From contig OX485805.1 of the NCBI GenBank assembly GCA_950295325.1, positions 744,501 to 808,500 on the forward strand: a DNA stretch of 64,000 bases. The letters run 5' to 3'. The notes under the pieces were generated by a model that was not told the origin of the DNA, made no database searches, and saw nothing but the letters and a program-made list of their open reading frames with translations. The translations under genes were made by a program, and so were the position numbers. The stretch is from Polytrichum commune (taxonomy: Eukaryota > Streptophyta > Polytrichopsida > Polytrichales > Polytrichaceae). How positions within the stretch are numbered: position 1 is the stretch's first letter; the number at the start of each line of letters is the position of its first letter. Positions 52,218 through 64,000 of this stretch are shown piece after piece.

Positions 52218-55200
52218 CAGCTGCTCCAGCACTTGTGAAGGCATCTCATCTTCCTTAGTTGTAGTGATCAGCTTAGCTTAGTTTCCTGTTTACAAAATAG
52301 ACAGGTTGTATAATTGAACCCATTTTTGCAGATGTTTGCAAGTCAAGTGGATATTGAATCTTACTGAGGACATACATATGCCTCAGCCAGCAGTGTAAAG
52401 CTTAGCAAGTTTAGTGTATAATATATCAGAATCCTATGGACAGATAACCATGATTTTTGTCTATCAACAAATGGTTCTCCATGATTTGAAACCATGTGAT
52501 TTGACCCCGCACTTTATTTGTTAATTAATAATGTGGGTTATCACACTGTCTTGTACATGTGACACACCATTCTTGAGGAATCTACATCTTTCAAATTTGT
52601 AGAGCTTTATCTAGTTAACAAATTGTTTACCACCGTGTTACTTGCCTTTCTACCATAGAGGGGTTCAAAGAAAGGTGAAAAATGTCACATGCACATTATG
52701 TCTAGAAGTTTGATATTTACAGAGCAATGCTGACACGCAGTGACTGGTGAGCGCAAATGATGGGATCTTGCAACCCTGCTGTTTCATTGAAGGAGACCCA
52801 GGTGCAACCTGATTTCTTGCCAAATCTCTGTTGTTGCATACACAATGAAAACCATGTAGTTTTGGGTTCGTTGCGACCAGATTTCTTCATTCTGGAAAGA
52901 TGACATTTGTGGGCATTCTGGTCTGAATGTCATCAAGATGGATCATGAATGTGGTATTCTGATTGTGTGGAGATGACATTCAAATTTCAAATGACTTTTC
53001 TCTATCACACCAGCAGCTTGTAGTACATGCATCACGCATTGGTTTACATTTAGTGAGGCTTGTTGTACTCTGTAGTTTCCTAATCAGTTCAGTTCAATAT
53101 GAACACTTTTATTTGTAGCCATATATAATTCCATTTATTACCTATTAATACCATTTCTTTTGAAGGAAGAAATAATTAGCAAGACCTCTCTTCCCATGAA
53201 ATTGGCAATTTCACTTGTGTATGTGTAGCTACTAAGTCCCAGAAGGAATTGATGTATCTTTGGTGCTTGTGAATTATTCACTGATCATGATGCATAACCG
53301 CATCATGTTTCATGATAATTATGGATGCTACAAGTAACTCATTTTCACAGAATTAACTAAAGACTGATAACCTTGGTGTGACCCACTTCTGCAAACATGA
53401 GATTATCTAAATTGTGGACCTTCTTGGAATTATGAGTTTGTCCCCAAAGTTGGACCTCCTCTTTTTATATTTTCAAACCTCTATATTCTCTCAACCATAT
53501 GTTCAGAACCCTGTCAGACCTCAAGCAGAATCAAAAGCATCCATGTAGTCATGCCAAATTGCACAACCCAATAGTCATGGCATTTAGAGGTCCCAATGAG
53601 AATGTAACCCATGAACATGAACATGAACTATTGAACATGAACAACAGTTACTGGAGTTCACATACCAACCTAGCATAGGACTGGTTCCAGAGATGTAGAA
53701 AATGAAAATCTGGAAGACATTATATTCATAAGGTAAGTGCAACGACTTATTGATGATTAGAGGTACACATCTCAAGCCAGCACTGAACTTGTAGCTTGGA
53801 GGTGTTGCTCATGTTGCTCATGCAGCAAAGTGGTAACAGATTTCACTTGCATGCTTTGTACTTGAATTAATTTCTTTGCTAATTGCATACTTTTGGTATG
53901 ATAACAAATTGCTAAAGAGGCCTGAATTTAGTAAAGCAGCAAAAAACATTCTGGTAAATCTACTTGTTACATACATCCTCTGTCAATTTCCATGTTGGTC
54001 ATATTTCCCATGTAACTTCAAAGACTTGTAACTCAATCCGATTGCTTACATCTCCCAGATGATTATCAAACACTTGGTATTGATCAATTCAATGCATCCC
54101 ATTTTGCCTTCTAAGATGCTGATACTTTGAGCTTGCCAATCTATCTAGCTACTTACAGCACCATGTATACTTGCAGTGAAATTCTTTGTTGTTCTTAAAA
54201 TTTGAGGTTTAAAGGTCTGGCTGACCGCTGTGCTCTAAGTGTTTTTTGAACCAGGAAATGTGATGTGAACGCAACAATGTTTCAGCCCATCTTGCACTCT
54301 TGCTGTTGCCAGAGAAAGGTATGGGATCATGTTTGTCAGTGCAAATTGCAACCCACAAGTCAATACCTACAGGTCCAAGCTCAGCACTATTGATTATTTT
54401 GTAGGTTGAAATGTGACATGGAAAAACATCTAAAAAGAAACCTTTGCCAGTCATACCAGTCTGAGTAGCAGCAGTGTCTTAGAACATGCTTGTGATGTAC
54501 CTGAGGAGTTAGGGATTCATCTCTAGATTCGTCTCCTTCCCCATCAACCAGGACTTCATTCGATCAACTAAAAAATGAAGTATTTTTCAAGAAATCGTTT
54601 TTCCCAGATGTAGCTAAATTGAAATGGTCTATCACCTATCAGTTTATTACAAATTTTTATGAACAGCTGTCCTCTGCACCTCGTGAAGTGCTCACATCTC
54701 AAGGAACATTTTGACAATTTCATCAGGACATCATCATGTCATGTCTGCACCTTTCCACTCATCTACATTGTCTGTAATTTCAGCTAATCTTGTTATGTTT
54801 CTCATCAAAACAATGAGATTTATGATTATAATGAACTTTCAAAGTTTACACTTATGGAAGGACAATTATTTTATTTTATTTTATTTTCCCCCTATTATTT
54901 CCAAATGTATGGATGTGATCCTTTCATGTTGGCTCACAACTTCACCTCTGTGATAGTTTTTCTCAAAGACACCCTTGGAATAGTTATTTTGGAACACATC
55001 TCAGAAAATCCTTTACCCCTGAGTCGGGCTTTTGAGGGTTGATTGCATGAAGTGAAGACTCATAGCCAAAGCTGTGTCATATACAAGCATATCATGAAAA
55101 TCATGACTCATGATGTCTCAATACAGAAATTCACCCTGGATTGTTCAGACACCAAGATGAGTTGCTCACACGAGAACTCCACCTCATCAACTCAATGTCG

Positions 55201-55614
55201 AAACAAAAATCAGAGTCTATGTAGTCCAATCATTCATTTCCAGTCACAACGAAATTGCAACATCAAGGGTTGCACAATTATCTTTGCAGAACCTGTGCTC
55301 TTCATCAATCACCTCAACCGGATAGAATATGTGATTCATGGTATGTAAATACAAATCATTTCTTCAATAAGTACATATTATTTGCAGAACCCCAAAATCT
55401 GTCACAATAAATACATATTGATCACAAAAGTGTCCAATACCTTAATTTTAGGGCCAAGGAGTGTTGATTTTGGGTCATCTCCCAATAAAACTTTGGTCGG
55501 TTGGAATCCCCAGTCAATTGCTAACAAGAACCATTTGATACTTTTGAGGCAAAATAATAGCATCTATGCGCAGTGCTTAACATGACAGTTCTAGCACCAT
55601 CTACCTTAGATGGC
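52218..55614. other. CDT1 3' region and intergenic DNA
   Basis: The first few hundred bases are probably the CDT1 3' untranslated region. The remainder has no open frame I recognise; the longest are 80-100 codons without family resemblance. Part of it must hold the 3' untranslated region of the minus-strand gene ending at 55615. Confidence 0.4.
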
Positions 55615-57430
55615 CTATGGGTTGCGGATGCAAAAGCCCCTAGAGCCATCAATGCAACGGCCCACAAAGTAGCCAGCGGGGTAAGGCCCTGCGGCGTTGA
55701 TGTAGTTGATGAAAAGCATGGGGCAGATGGTGGAGAAATCATTCACTTGCGCCTCGTACTGGCACGCCTTGTTGTTGAAGGCAGTGCAGCATGACGGGCT
55801 CGCGCCCTGTTGGTCTGTGACGGAGCATGCTGCTGTCACGTCTGCATATGACATGCTTGCAAAATCTGTCGAGCAAGTGTCTGCAAAACTGATTTTAAGT
55901 CAAAACTTTCGAAAATTGTGTTAATATTGTTGCTATCATATATATGTTATAAGGTGTTACCCTATGTGGCCCTCTTGTGGACACTCATTCAAATTCCGCA
56001 GACATTTTCTGGCTATTGGATCAGCTCAAGAGCTGTCTCATCCAGTTGGCTATTGCATTTTACAAAGATTGTCATTTTAAGATTATAAACTCCAAGGTGA
56101 AGAGTCTCTTAGTACACTCTTTGAATGATTACATTGTAGGTCCTCTCAATTGTGTATATTATTGACGGTCCTGGAAGGGCATCTGTATTGTGAGCACATA
56201 GTCCAATCTTATCAAAACACAAGTCTTTTTGGTGTTTATTCTTAACTACAAGTCTTGCCATATACCCCTCAAAATATAGGCATCCGATTATGGAGAGTGA
56301 CCACATAAGCCTAGTACAAACCTTATGTACTAGTAAACCGCCTATTGCACATGTAAAACACCAAGAAAGCATCCAGTTGTATATAATAAGTATTTCATTG
56401 AGTCTGGAAACATAACCATTTGGTGACATTTTGTTGTTGGGCAGCAGGACAGTTACGCATGACAATATTCAGTTCATATCGCAGATTTGTGGGCAGGTTT
56501 TATTATGTGCTTGCTGCAATTTGGAATAGTACAAGGTAATGCCGATCCTTCATTACCAGCTGATCCTGCAGCTTTGCCCAGTAGCTTGGGTTCCGTAAAA
56601 GCCACAGCCATTCCATAATTTCCATAGTTCCTGGCTGCGCGCACACAATGCCACAGACAAGTGTTCAAAGTTCAAGTTCAACCTCACTGCTTACTGCATT
56701 CTACTTTTGTGTAACTATTCTGACTAACTTTGAAGAAAACTTTCACATATCTCTAAAGAGGCAGTAATGCCAAAGATGCACCTGTGTCATGTTGTCATTA
56801 GTTATACATGTAGAAGCTACAGCGATTACAAGCCACATAATCTTTTCCACAGATTCTTCACGCGGAAAGGTATCACTTAGTTGATTGAAGTGTGTATTTC
56901 TTGCTGTGAGTATGTTGCTGCTAGATCAATCAAGACGTCCGGAATCACTTGTTGCTGTCCAGAGATGATGGCCATTCTTTAGGCATTGAACGGAGGTATG
57001 TATTTCTAGTAACCCAAGGGCTAACTTCAAGTTGACGCAGCCATAGCCGACTGCAGATTGCAAAATCTTCGACGACATACCTCCGGCAGAGTATAATATA
57101 CTTATGAACTGCTTAATGGGAGCTGATGCAAAGGGAACCCCCATCACTCTTCTATCCGGAGAGATGATTTGCTTGGTATCCCAAGAACTAAGGGCAGAGA
57201 GAGAAAGATATATAGGTCCCTCTGCAGCAATTTGTCCCCAGAGGAAGCTCGTTGCTGATCAACATCGCTCGCAAGTGCTTTGATAAATAGTAATGAACTC
57301 CACTGACCAGCATTAGCAGTGGGGATATATATTGAGTGGGCTTACCACAGTAAGAGACACTTGGAAGACACAGCACATGGATTGCCACCAGCAGGGCCGC
57401 CAACACCATACGCATCAGACTCCTAGCCAT
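55615..57430 (-). CDS. LORELEI-like secreted protein (LLG family), lacking the GPI tail
   Basis: Two exons, 57346-57430 and 55615-55880, joined across a 1,465-base intron in matching phase; 116 residues. Exon 1 is a signal peptide (MARSLMRMVLAALLVAIHVL). Exon 2 carries the LORELEI/LLG cysteine pattern: CSTDF near the start, PSCCTAFNNKACQYEAQVND, then C, FINYINAAGPYPAGYF, C and GFC. In Arabidopsis LRE and LLG proteins the matching stretches are CC.AF..FACPY..QLND and YINLYGKYPPGLF. They are GPI-anchored and chaperone FERONIA-type receptor kinases and bind RALF peptides. This copy stops five codons after the last cysteine, so the hydrophobic GPI signal of normal members (about 160-170 residues) is absent. 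An upstream in-frame ATG at 57451 is an alternative start. A missed last exon is unlikely, as no donor precedes the stop. Confidence 0.8.
55881..57345 (-). other. Large intron of the LORELEI-like gene
   Basis: Bounded by GTAAGCCC (after 57346) and TTTTGCAG (before 55880). Two open stretches on the minus strand (56474-56668 and 56926-57147) resemble nothing known and I do not count them as exons. Confidence 0.6.
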
Positions 57431-57787
57431 GGCGAACCTCCTTGCACGCAAGCTGCCTCGCTCTTGTCAATGTGAGATAAGCTAACTACTGCGTCAATAC
57501 TGTCGAGAAATCAATCACATGATCAGATTTCTCCACAATTACTGAAAGAGCCTGCAACAAATTGTAATTAAGTCCACTAATGATCTTCTTCTCCACCAAT
57601 ATCGATCACCCTTGTCCTATACATTAACCTTCTTGCCGCAGGAAGACATGCCCTAGACATGTCACAACTGAGCTTAGTGGAATCCCTGCTAAGCTAGCCA
57701 CTGCACAACCAGCTATGTATTTGCACTTCAAACTCCACAAACCTTGAATTATAAATAGCTGAAAATTTTCAACGTCAGAGCAGTGAA

Positions 57788-58566
57788 CCTAAGCAGCTGC
57801 AAAATGCGGTAGCTAAAGTGCAAGAATCACACAAACCAAAGCTGAAGAAGTAATACCTTAGTTACAATGTGAGCTTTTGATGAACAGCTAGCAACCACGG
57901 CAATGCACGACCACAATAAGCTCAAGCTTACCTGCAGGAAACATTTGCGCAATGGGGGTGGTTTTTTTCAAGATGCGAGGAGCGAGTTCGTAGGGAGGTC
58001 GTAGCGAGTACGAGTACTAACTGGATCACATCACCAATGAAGGATTTTATGAGATGTCATGTCCAGTGGTTGTCCTATGCTTCAACTTTGTTGATACGCC
58101 ATCAAAATGGTCACACAGTGCATACCGGATCTTGCACATCAGTTTCATTTAGGGTACAAACAGATTTTACAACGTCCAAGCAATTTCGAACCTAAGCAGC
58201 TGCAAAAGGAGGTGGCTAAAGTGCAAGAATCACACAGAAAAAAACACACTAACCACAGCTGAAGAAGTTATACCTTGGTAACAATGGGAACTCCTGATCA
58301 ACAGCTTAATAGCCACCACAATGCACGACCATACATAATAAGATCAAGCTTACCTGCAGGATATATTTGTGCAACAGGAGTGGTTTTCTAGATGCAAGGA
58401 GCGAGTGCGTAGCTGCCTCGTACACAAGGGATTGCATCTGCCATGAGCAATGAAGGATTTTTATGAGACGTCATGTCTGGTAGTTGCACCAAACTTAACT
58501 TTGTTGGTGCGCCATCAAAATGGTCACACACTGCACACCAGATCTTCACATTAATTCTCGTTAGGT
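57788..58566 (-). repeat. Two tandem copies of about 370 bases upstream of the LORELEI-like gene
   Basis: Copies at about 57788-58155 and 58191-58566. Shared landmarks in order: CCTAAGCAGCTGCAAAA, GTGCAAGAATCACACA, GCTGAAGAAGT, AATGCACGACCA, AAGCTTACCTGCAGG, GCGAGT, AATGAAGGATTTT, GCCATCAAAATGGTCACACA. On the gene strand each copy contains CTGCAG then GTAAGCTT, a strong donor, so both may supply alternative untranslated first exons or promoters for the gene. That role is inference. Confidence 0.7.
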
Positions 58567-60379
58567 TCAATCCAGTTTCCAGCTACCAGCACACATGGAT
58601 GCCGATGCAAGACTTCCACATCAACACATGAGATTCAATTCACACTTGTAAACCCAGTATTAATCATGAGTGCCATGTAGTCGACTTGCTCTTAAGTATT
58701 CACCCACTGGAGTAATGACAATCTCTGCTGCTCATGAAGGCCTCGGACTCCTCCACTTCATACTGGTACACAAGCATAAATTGCACCATTCAATGCAACT
58801 GGAATGAGGAATCCTGGCATTGCAGCTTTCATTCTTCACTCTCGTACGTGACAAGTAGTCTCCAGAGGGGAAAGATTTATTATGATTTGCGTGAAATGTC
58901 ATCAAGGTCTGTGGATTCTGTGGACCTTAGAAGTTAACTATCTGGTCACAGGCTCTGTTTGACCAGATACCTGTAATTGAGGGATGGGCAAAGGCACAAT
59001 TATGAATTGCATGGACACCAAAGCGATGCTTGGAACGATGAGACTAGATTATGTGCTCCGTTCGAAGTTCAACAAATAACACACTTCGGACGGCTTACGA
59101 TGACAATCAAAGAGGTTTGAGAGGGAGAATCGATTCTTTACTGTCTTTCAAGTGCACCACAAGGTGTCGTACCACCTCTTCTATGTATGTAGTTGTTATT
59201 TTCACGTTGACCTCTTTAAATTCTGCATCTCAACTCGACCCAATTTTTATATTTGAAATGACAATCTTCATCATTCTTGTTGCTAACTGGATGAGACACT
59301 TAGAATTTGCTTCCGTTGTATTCGAGTACATTTCAAACATTAAATTCTTGTAAATCTAGATATAAAGTATTTGATCGACATAAACTTGATGTCGAGGTTG
59401 CCTTCCGGTCAAAGGGTCTATCAACCTTAGACGGTGTAACTCCCTACTTGACTGGTTGCATGAATATCATGCCTTGTGTAGTAATTTTAATTTTTTTTTA
59501 AAATGAAAACCTAAAAGAAAAATCTAATCCAAGTTGTTTCTATATATTATCTTGCCTTATGAAGTGAGCCCGTGGAATTCTTATCCCTAGAGGTGAGGAG
59601 AATTATCCCCTTCTAGGTATATTTTAAACTCCTCAAGCTCCAAGATCACCTAGATGCATCCATCAAGGGTGATCAAATATTTCTTATTCCTTTGGAATTC
59701 CCAAATATATCTTATTAGTTCCAAAGGCTTCATTTTTAAATCTCTTAGGAATCTCCATGAAGTAGGTGCTTAAGTCTTACAAGTTTATGTTCCCCTAAGA
59801 TTCTAATGTCAAGGTTAAGAGTCTTAGAGTATAAGTTCATATTTCCAACATCGCTTCCAATGCCTAATATCATGTGTAAATGTTCTTTTTCAATTCATGG
59901 CTTGCATGGCCTATAAAAATATTCATTCCAACCAATATTGATTCCAAACGTGCTTAGTCAAAGTTTCAAGATCTTCACATACGCACATAATATTAATTCA
60001 AGTATGTTGTCTAGCTAATTTAATACACCTCTATCTAGATTGGTATGACGTTCTTTATGATGTGGATATCCTAATTTAAATTCAAGTACAAAGTGATAGT
60101 TGCTTTGCCCTACTTGATAGTCTCTCATGATCGTCCTTCTCTTTTGTAAGTCTTTTCGAATAATGGCTTCCGCACATACCGATTAGATTATTCCAAGCAT
60201 AACTCAAAGTCTCAAATCCAATGCTCAATTAGAATTTAGAAGAATGGTTGGTAGGTACATCAACTAACTTATCACTTCCGAATTTCAAATATTCTTTTCT
60301 TTTGCTGTTTTTGGCAAATTTCTAAGTTTTGGTTAATTTCTAATTCTAGAAATCACCTGCTTTTGTTGTTGCCTCTAGG

Positions 60380-60595
60380 TTTGTTTGATATTTCTAAGTT
60401 CACACAATGTTGTGATTCAAGTATTTCGTGATATTTCTAAGTTTTAGTACATTTCTAGGTTTCACATAATTTTGTGATTTGAGTGCTTTTGAGAAATCTC
60501 TAAGTCTAAGTACTTTTCTAAGTTTCACATAATTTTGTGGTTCATGTACTTTTGAGATATCTCTAAGTCTAAGTAAATTTCTAAGATCTTCTCAG
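60380..60595. repeat. 63-base minisatellite, about three to four degenerate copies
   Basis: Units share TTTCTAAGTTTCACATAATT, TTGTG, TTTTGAGA and TCTCTAAGTCTAAGTA. The last two full units match best; the first is shorter and more diverged. Confidence 0.8.
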
Positions 60596-61635
60596 TTTCA
60601 ATAGCCTTTCGGGTTTTTTTTAAAATATTTTCTAATTTTGGTTGACCCCTCAGTTGTTTTTACTATCTTCTAATTTGTTTGACCTTTCAATCGTTTTGAA
60701 ACTATCTTCTACTTTTGAATTCCAAGTGTTTTGTTTGCTCTAATTCCCAAGACTTGGAGCTCCAAGTTTGCTTTGTTTCATGAGTCCTTTGGCTTCCAAA
60801 GGTTTCTCAACATGGGCCTCCAAGATGGTCTTCAAAAGGTCTCCAAAAGAGTCTTCAAAAGAGTACAATCCTAGTAAGTCTTCGCAACGATCACATGAGA
60901 TTGCTGATGTAAATGAGCTACCTTAGGTGCCCGAAATGCCCTCAATATATAGAGTCTAGGATCTACAAATTAATTGATTGGGCGGTTGCTCTTCCTTCCC
61001 CTATTTACAAACGTTCAAATTGTTTATTTTTAGCACTATGTTTGTATTTACTCTTTTTTCTATATATTCTTTAGTAATAGCCACATGTTTAATTGATATG
61101 TACCTGCAAGAGACATATGGCTCATTTTATTTACATGGCTAGATGTGCGTGGTCTTCCATTGCATCCAATGAAATCCCATCCGCCACATTCTTTCAAAAT
61201 AAGTTGAGATAGTTATGTCCATCCAAAGGTTTGTCATCCTTTGGGCATGTCACCTTCATCTACTTACTTTCATCCAATATCATCCCTAGTTAACTAGGGG
61301 TACACACTTAGATTTTCTATTATTCTGATATGCTCTTATGGCCGTTCACGTTCCCAATTCGGCTCTTGTTCCTAGTCTTGTTCCCGATCCTACCCTTGTT
61401 CCCGGCTGCGTTCTTGTTCTTGCTCTTGCTCTTGGCCACAGTCCTGATTTCCCGAACATGGTTCTCACGTTCCCGAGGCCTAAACTTACGTTTCCTACCT
61501 TCCTGAGAGGGGAACTTTGTCTCTCTACCTCCTTCATTGCCCAACTCGCCTCTCTTCACATGCTTGTTGCTCCTCTCCAATGTTTCTATTCTTGTATGGT
61601 TGTGGCTCTACACTTGACATTTATGTACGTACATA

Positions 61636-61725
61636 CATACACACACACACATGCATGTGTGTGTACATGTATGGATATACATATAGTAATTATAATTATA
61701 ATCATAATCATAATCATAATCATAT
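61636..61725. repeat. Compound microsatellite
   Basis: (AC)n and GTGTGT tracts followed by about five AATCAT units and an (AT)n run. Confidence 0.85.
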
Positions 61726-63533
61726 ATATATATAAAGTATATGTGAAAGAAAATAAAAGTCTAATGTATTAAGATAATGTTCACATAAGTATAGAGAATT
61801 TTGATTCCATATAGAAAGAAGATGTTATTTACAAAGTAAGATTAGAGCATTTCCAATAATTTTGACAATCATAACTTGTGGACAAGGTTTTGGTTGTTCT
61901 ACTCATGTAAAAAGTTACTATTGACACAAAAGGTGTCATAATTGGTTGAGGTTCGAATTTGTCCCAAAAGCTCATTTCCTACAAGTCCCGATAACTTGGT
62001 AATCATAGTGTTGGGAATGAATTGGACTTCGAGACACAACAATCACTAGGTGTGATGAGAAAAGATGTGGATGCAGACACATAATTGCATATTACATTGC
62101 TCTTGTGTCTTCGATTCTCTTGCATGCAAGTTAAAACTTTGTATCTAAAAAAAAATGGATGAATTTGAACGTGTGCACAACCTTTTACATGAATATAGGT
62201 TGGTAGGGAGGGAGGCAGTTATCATATATGAGCGTGCCATTCATCCATCCAACATATAAATATGGCTCCTCATAGGTTTGTTGTCGTATTATCTCAAATG
62301 TTCTCAAATAGATCAATATGGGGTCTTTAGAGCTTATTCCAGTGTCAAGGCGACTAAACATAATAATTTTTGGGTGATCCAAAATTTATAACCCTCCTTA
62401 GCATAGAGAATTGAGTCTTGACCTTGGTCACAAAGTTGTCATGCAAATTTGCTTATCATAAAATTCTCAACCTCCTTGGTGTAATATTAAGGCGGATCTT
62501 GATGTCTCCTGCTATGGACCCTAAACAACTCGGGTGCCACCCACCACTTCTCCTTCTTCAAAATTTCTTGGCCTCTTTGGTTTTCACATGCCATAATGAT
62601 TCAACATTCTAATATGTGTGTGACGCACACCTCTAATCACACACTCCAATCTTTAGGCTTTTGTTTGACTCCCAATGAAGCATAATATTGTTTATGGGAA
62701 GATCGTTGTGCTGCACATTTTCACTATGGAATTTTGACATGAGCTATACTAAAGCCCATGACAATTTTACCCTTTTCTTCTGGAACCTCTCAACATTGTC
62801 ATATTGTTGCTATTTAGTTGAATTCATCAACATGACATTGTCATTTGGTCGATGCACTCTATCTCAGATATACATTTTTTTGTAGAATTTTCAGGTTCTA
62901 CCATAGTGTGTAGCATGTGTTGGTCCTACAGTTGGTCAACCAAAACTTGATAAAACCATGATGCATGTTGTTTAAAACAAATGCCTTGGCACTGGCTTGA
63001 ATTCAAGCTACAAATATATTGATAGTCTTTGGAGTTTTTGTGACCCACGTAATATCTAAATACAGACGTTAGTCACCCTCAATTTTCTCCTTAACAATCT
63101 CCCCATTTACCCCCCCCCCCCCCCGCCCTGCCCAATTTTAATCTTGGAAAACCTTTTGGCATGAGATTCCCACCACGTAAGTTAACGACTTTATTTTTGT
63201 CGCTTGAGGGATCACCCTTTTACCCGCTTTTGGGGGTGGGAAAACATTACCAATCAATTGCTTGAAGTTGAAAACTCAATTTTGAGCCTTATTCTTCACC
63301 CAAGAATAAAAAATATGTATTGTACTATCCTAAGGGTTTAGGATTTAGGGTTTACCAACATGTGTTCAATAACTCCAGTCACTGTCTAGCTTGGAACCAA
63401 GTCGCATGAGAATACCCATGTCGCAACCCTTGCTAGCCCCCTTAACAATCTTGCCAATTTTCTTTTCTAGCAAAGGTTACGAGTGCTAACCCTTCACATT
63501 CCGCCATGCTAATGGTTAGCTCCTCCTACTATG

Positions 63534-64000
63534 AGCCCAAAATGGTTGCTCACATTTGTTTTATGCTTAGAATTTACTTAGATTTGCATTTGACATCATT
63601 GTGAAACATCAAAAAGTATAAAAAAAAAAAGTGAGGTTTGGTGTGGGATTATGTTTTAGGCCTTAGGCTTATGCGGTGTGGTTAATTAAGGGATTAGCGG
63701 CATTAGGGGGTTGGTTGAATTAAGTTGAGAGTGTGTGTGCTAAGTAAGGGGAGGGGCCTTGGGTTTAATTGTTTGAATTAAGGCCTTCCCGTGTTGGTTT
63801 AAGGGTAGAGGTTTAGTGGATAGGCTTGGGTTTTTCATTCAACAAGGTTTATGGGCCTCAGGTTATAGAGACTCTCTCTCTCTCTCTCTCTCTCTCAGCA
63901 CGGAAAGAGCAAGCGGAGCGCAAGCTCCAAAGCTGGTTGAGGCGAGGCTAAGCTCGAAGTTGGGTTGAATTCGAGCTAAGCTCAAAGCTGGTTGAGGCGA
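63534..64000 (+). mobile_element. LTR-retrotransposon-like terminal segment, copy 2 (cut by window edge)
   Basis: Starts at GAGCCCAAAATGG like the copy at 39654 and keeps the same order: an AAACAT-AAAAAG tract, GTGAGGTTTGGTGTGG, a TTTAGGC phrase, GTGTGGTTA, TTGGTTTA followed by a purine stretch, a long (CT)n run (63870-63896) and GC-rich AAGCTGGTTGAGGCGAGGCT-type repeats. Overall divergence is high, so these are separate old insertions rather than the two ends of one recent element. Confidence 0.4.

Larger units (their letters stand above)
58600..63533. other. Intergenic DNA, no supported gene
   Basis: AT-rich with short open frames only. It holds a 63-base minisatellite near 60.4 kb, (AC)n and (AATCAT)n tracts at about 61636-61725, a low-complexity GTTCTTGTTCTTGC-type stretch at about 61360-61440 and a poly-C run near 63112-63124. 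Confidence 0.45.

Noticed and set aside
54209-54454. 81-codon minus-strand frame upstream of nothing recognisable
   Set aside because: Short, no family resemblance, no splice context; treated as chance.
61320-61580. Charged 86-codon minus-strand frame with NKSRIGN-type repeats
   Set aside because: It arises from a low-complexity GTTCTTGTTC-type tract; no other evidence of coding.

Overview
The window looks like nuclear DNA of a land plant. Genes have GT-AG introns of about 80 to 1,500 bases, intergenic DNA is AT-rich and full of decayed transposons, and the proteins are plant-type, including a LORELEI-like receptor chaperone. The gene density (six recognisable protein genes in 64 kb), short introns and unusual plant-specific genes would suit a bryophyte or another non-seed plant. 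I cannot fix the species from sequence alone.

Layout: 1-4189 (+) is the C-terminal part of TAF2, a TFIID subunit, cut by the left edge. 4.2-12.9 kb is intergenic with a LINE remnant. 12.9-16.77 kb looks like a long spliced leader for a 1,851-residue acidic membrane protein (16768-22323, +) with twelve tandem repeats of about 45 residues. 26906-28447 (-) is a heparan-alpha-glucosaminide N-acetyltransferase-like membrane protein. 30216-35131 (-) is a complete ten-exon ELP3, the catalytic subunit of Elongator. 35.4-48 kb is a transposon-rich block with a 1.44 kb inverted-repeat element, an LTR-like copy, two hAT-like MITEs with 8-base target duplications, a tRNA-derived SINE and a third LINE remnant. 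48627-52217 (+) is a six-exon CDT1 replication-licensing gene with E2F-like promoter sites. 55615-57430 (-) is a short LORELEI-like secreted protein that lacks the usual GPI tail. 58.6-64 kb is intergenic, ending in a second copy of the LTR-like element.

The genes are unrelated housekeeping and plant-specific loci, not a functional cluster; I see no operon-like or defence system. The most unusual structure is intragenic: intron 1 of ELP3 and intron 1 of CDT1 have both grown by tandem duplication of segments that carry splice junctions. ELP3 intron 1 holds five extra copies of the exon-1 end and its 5' splice site.
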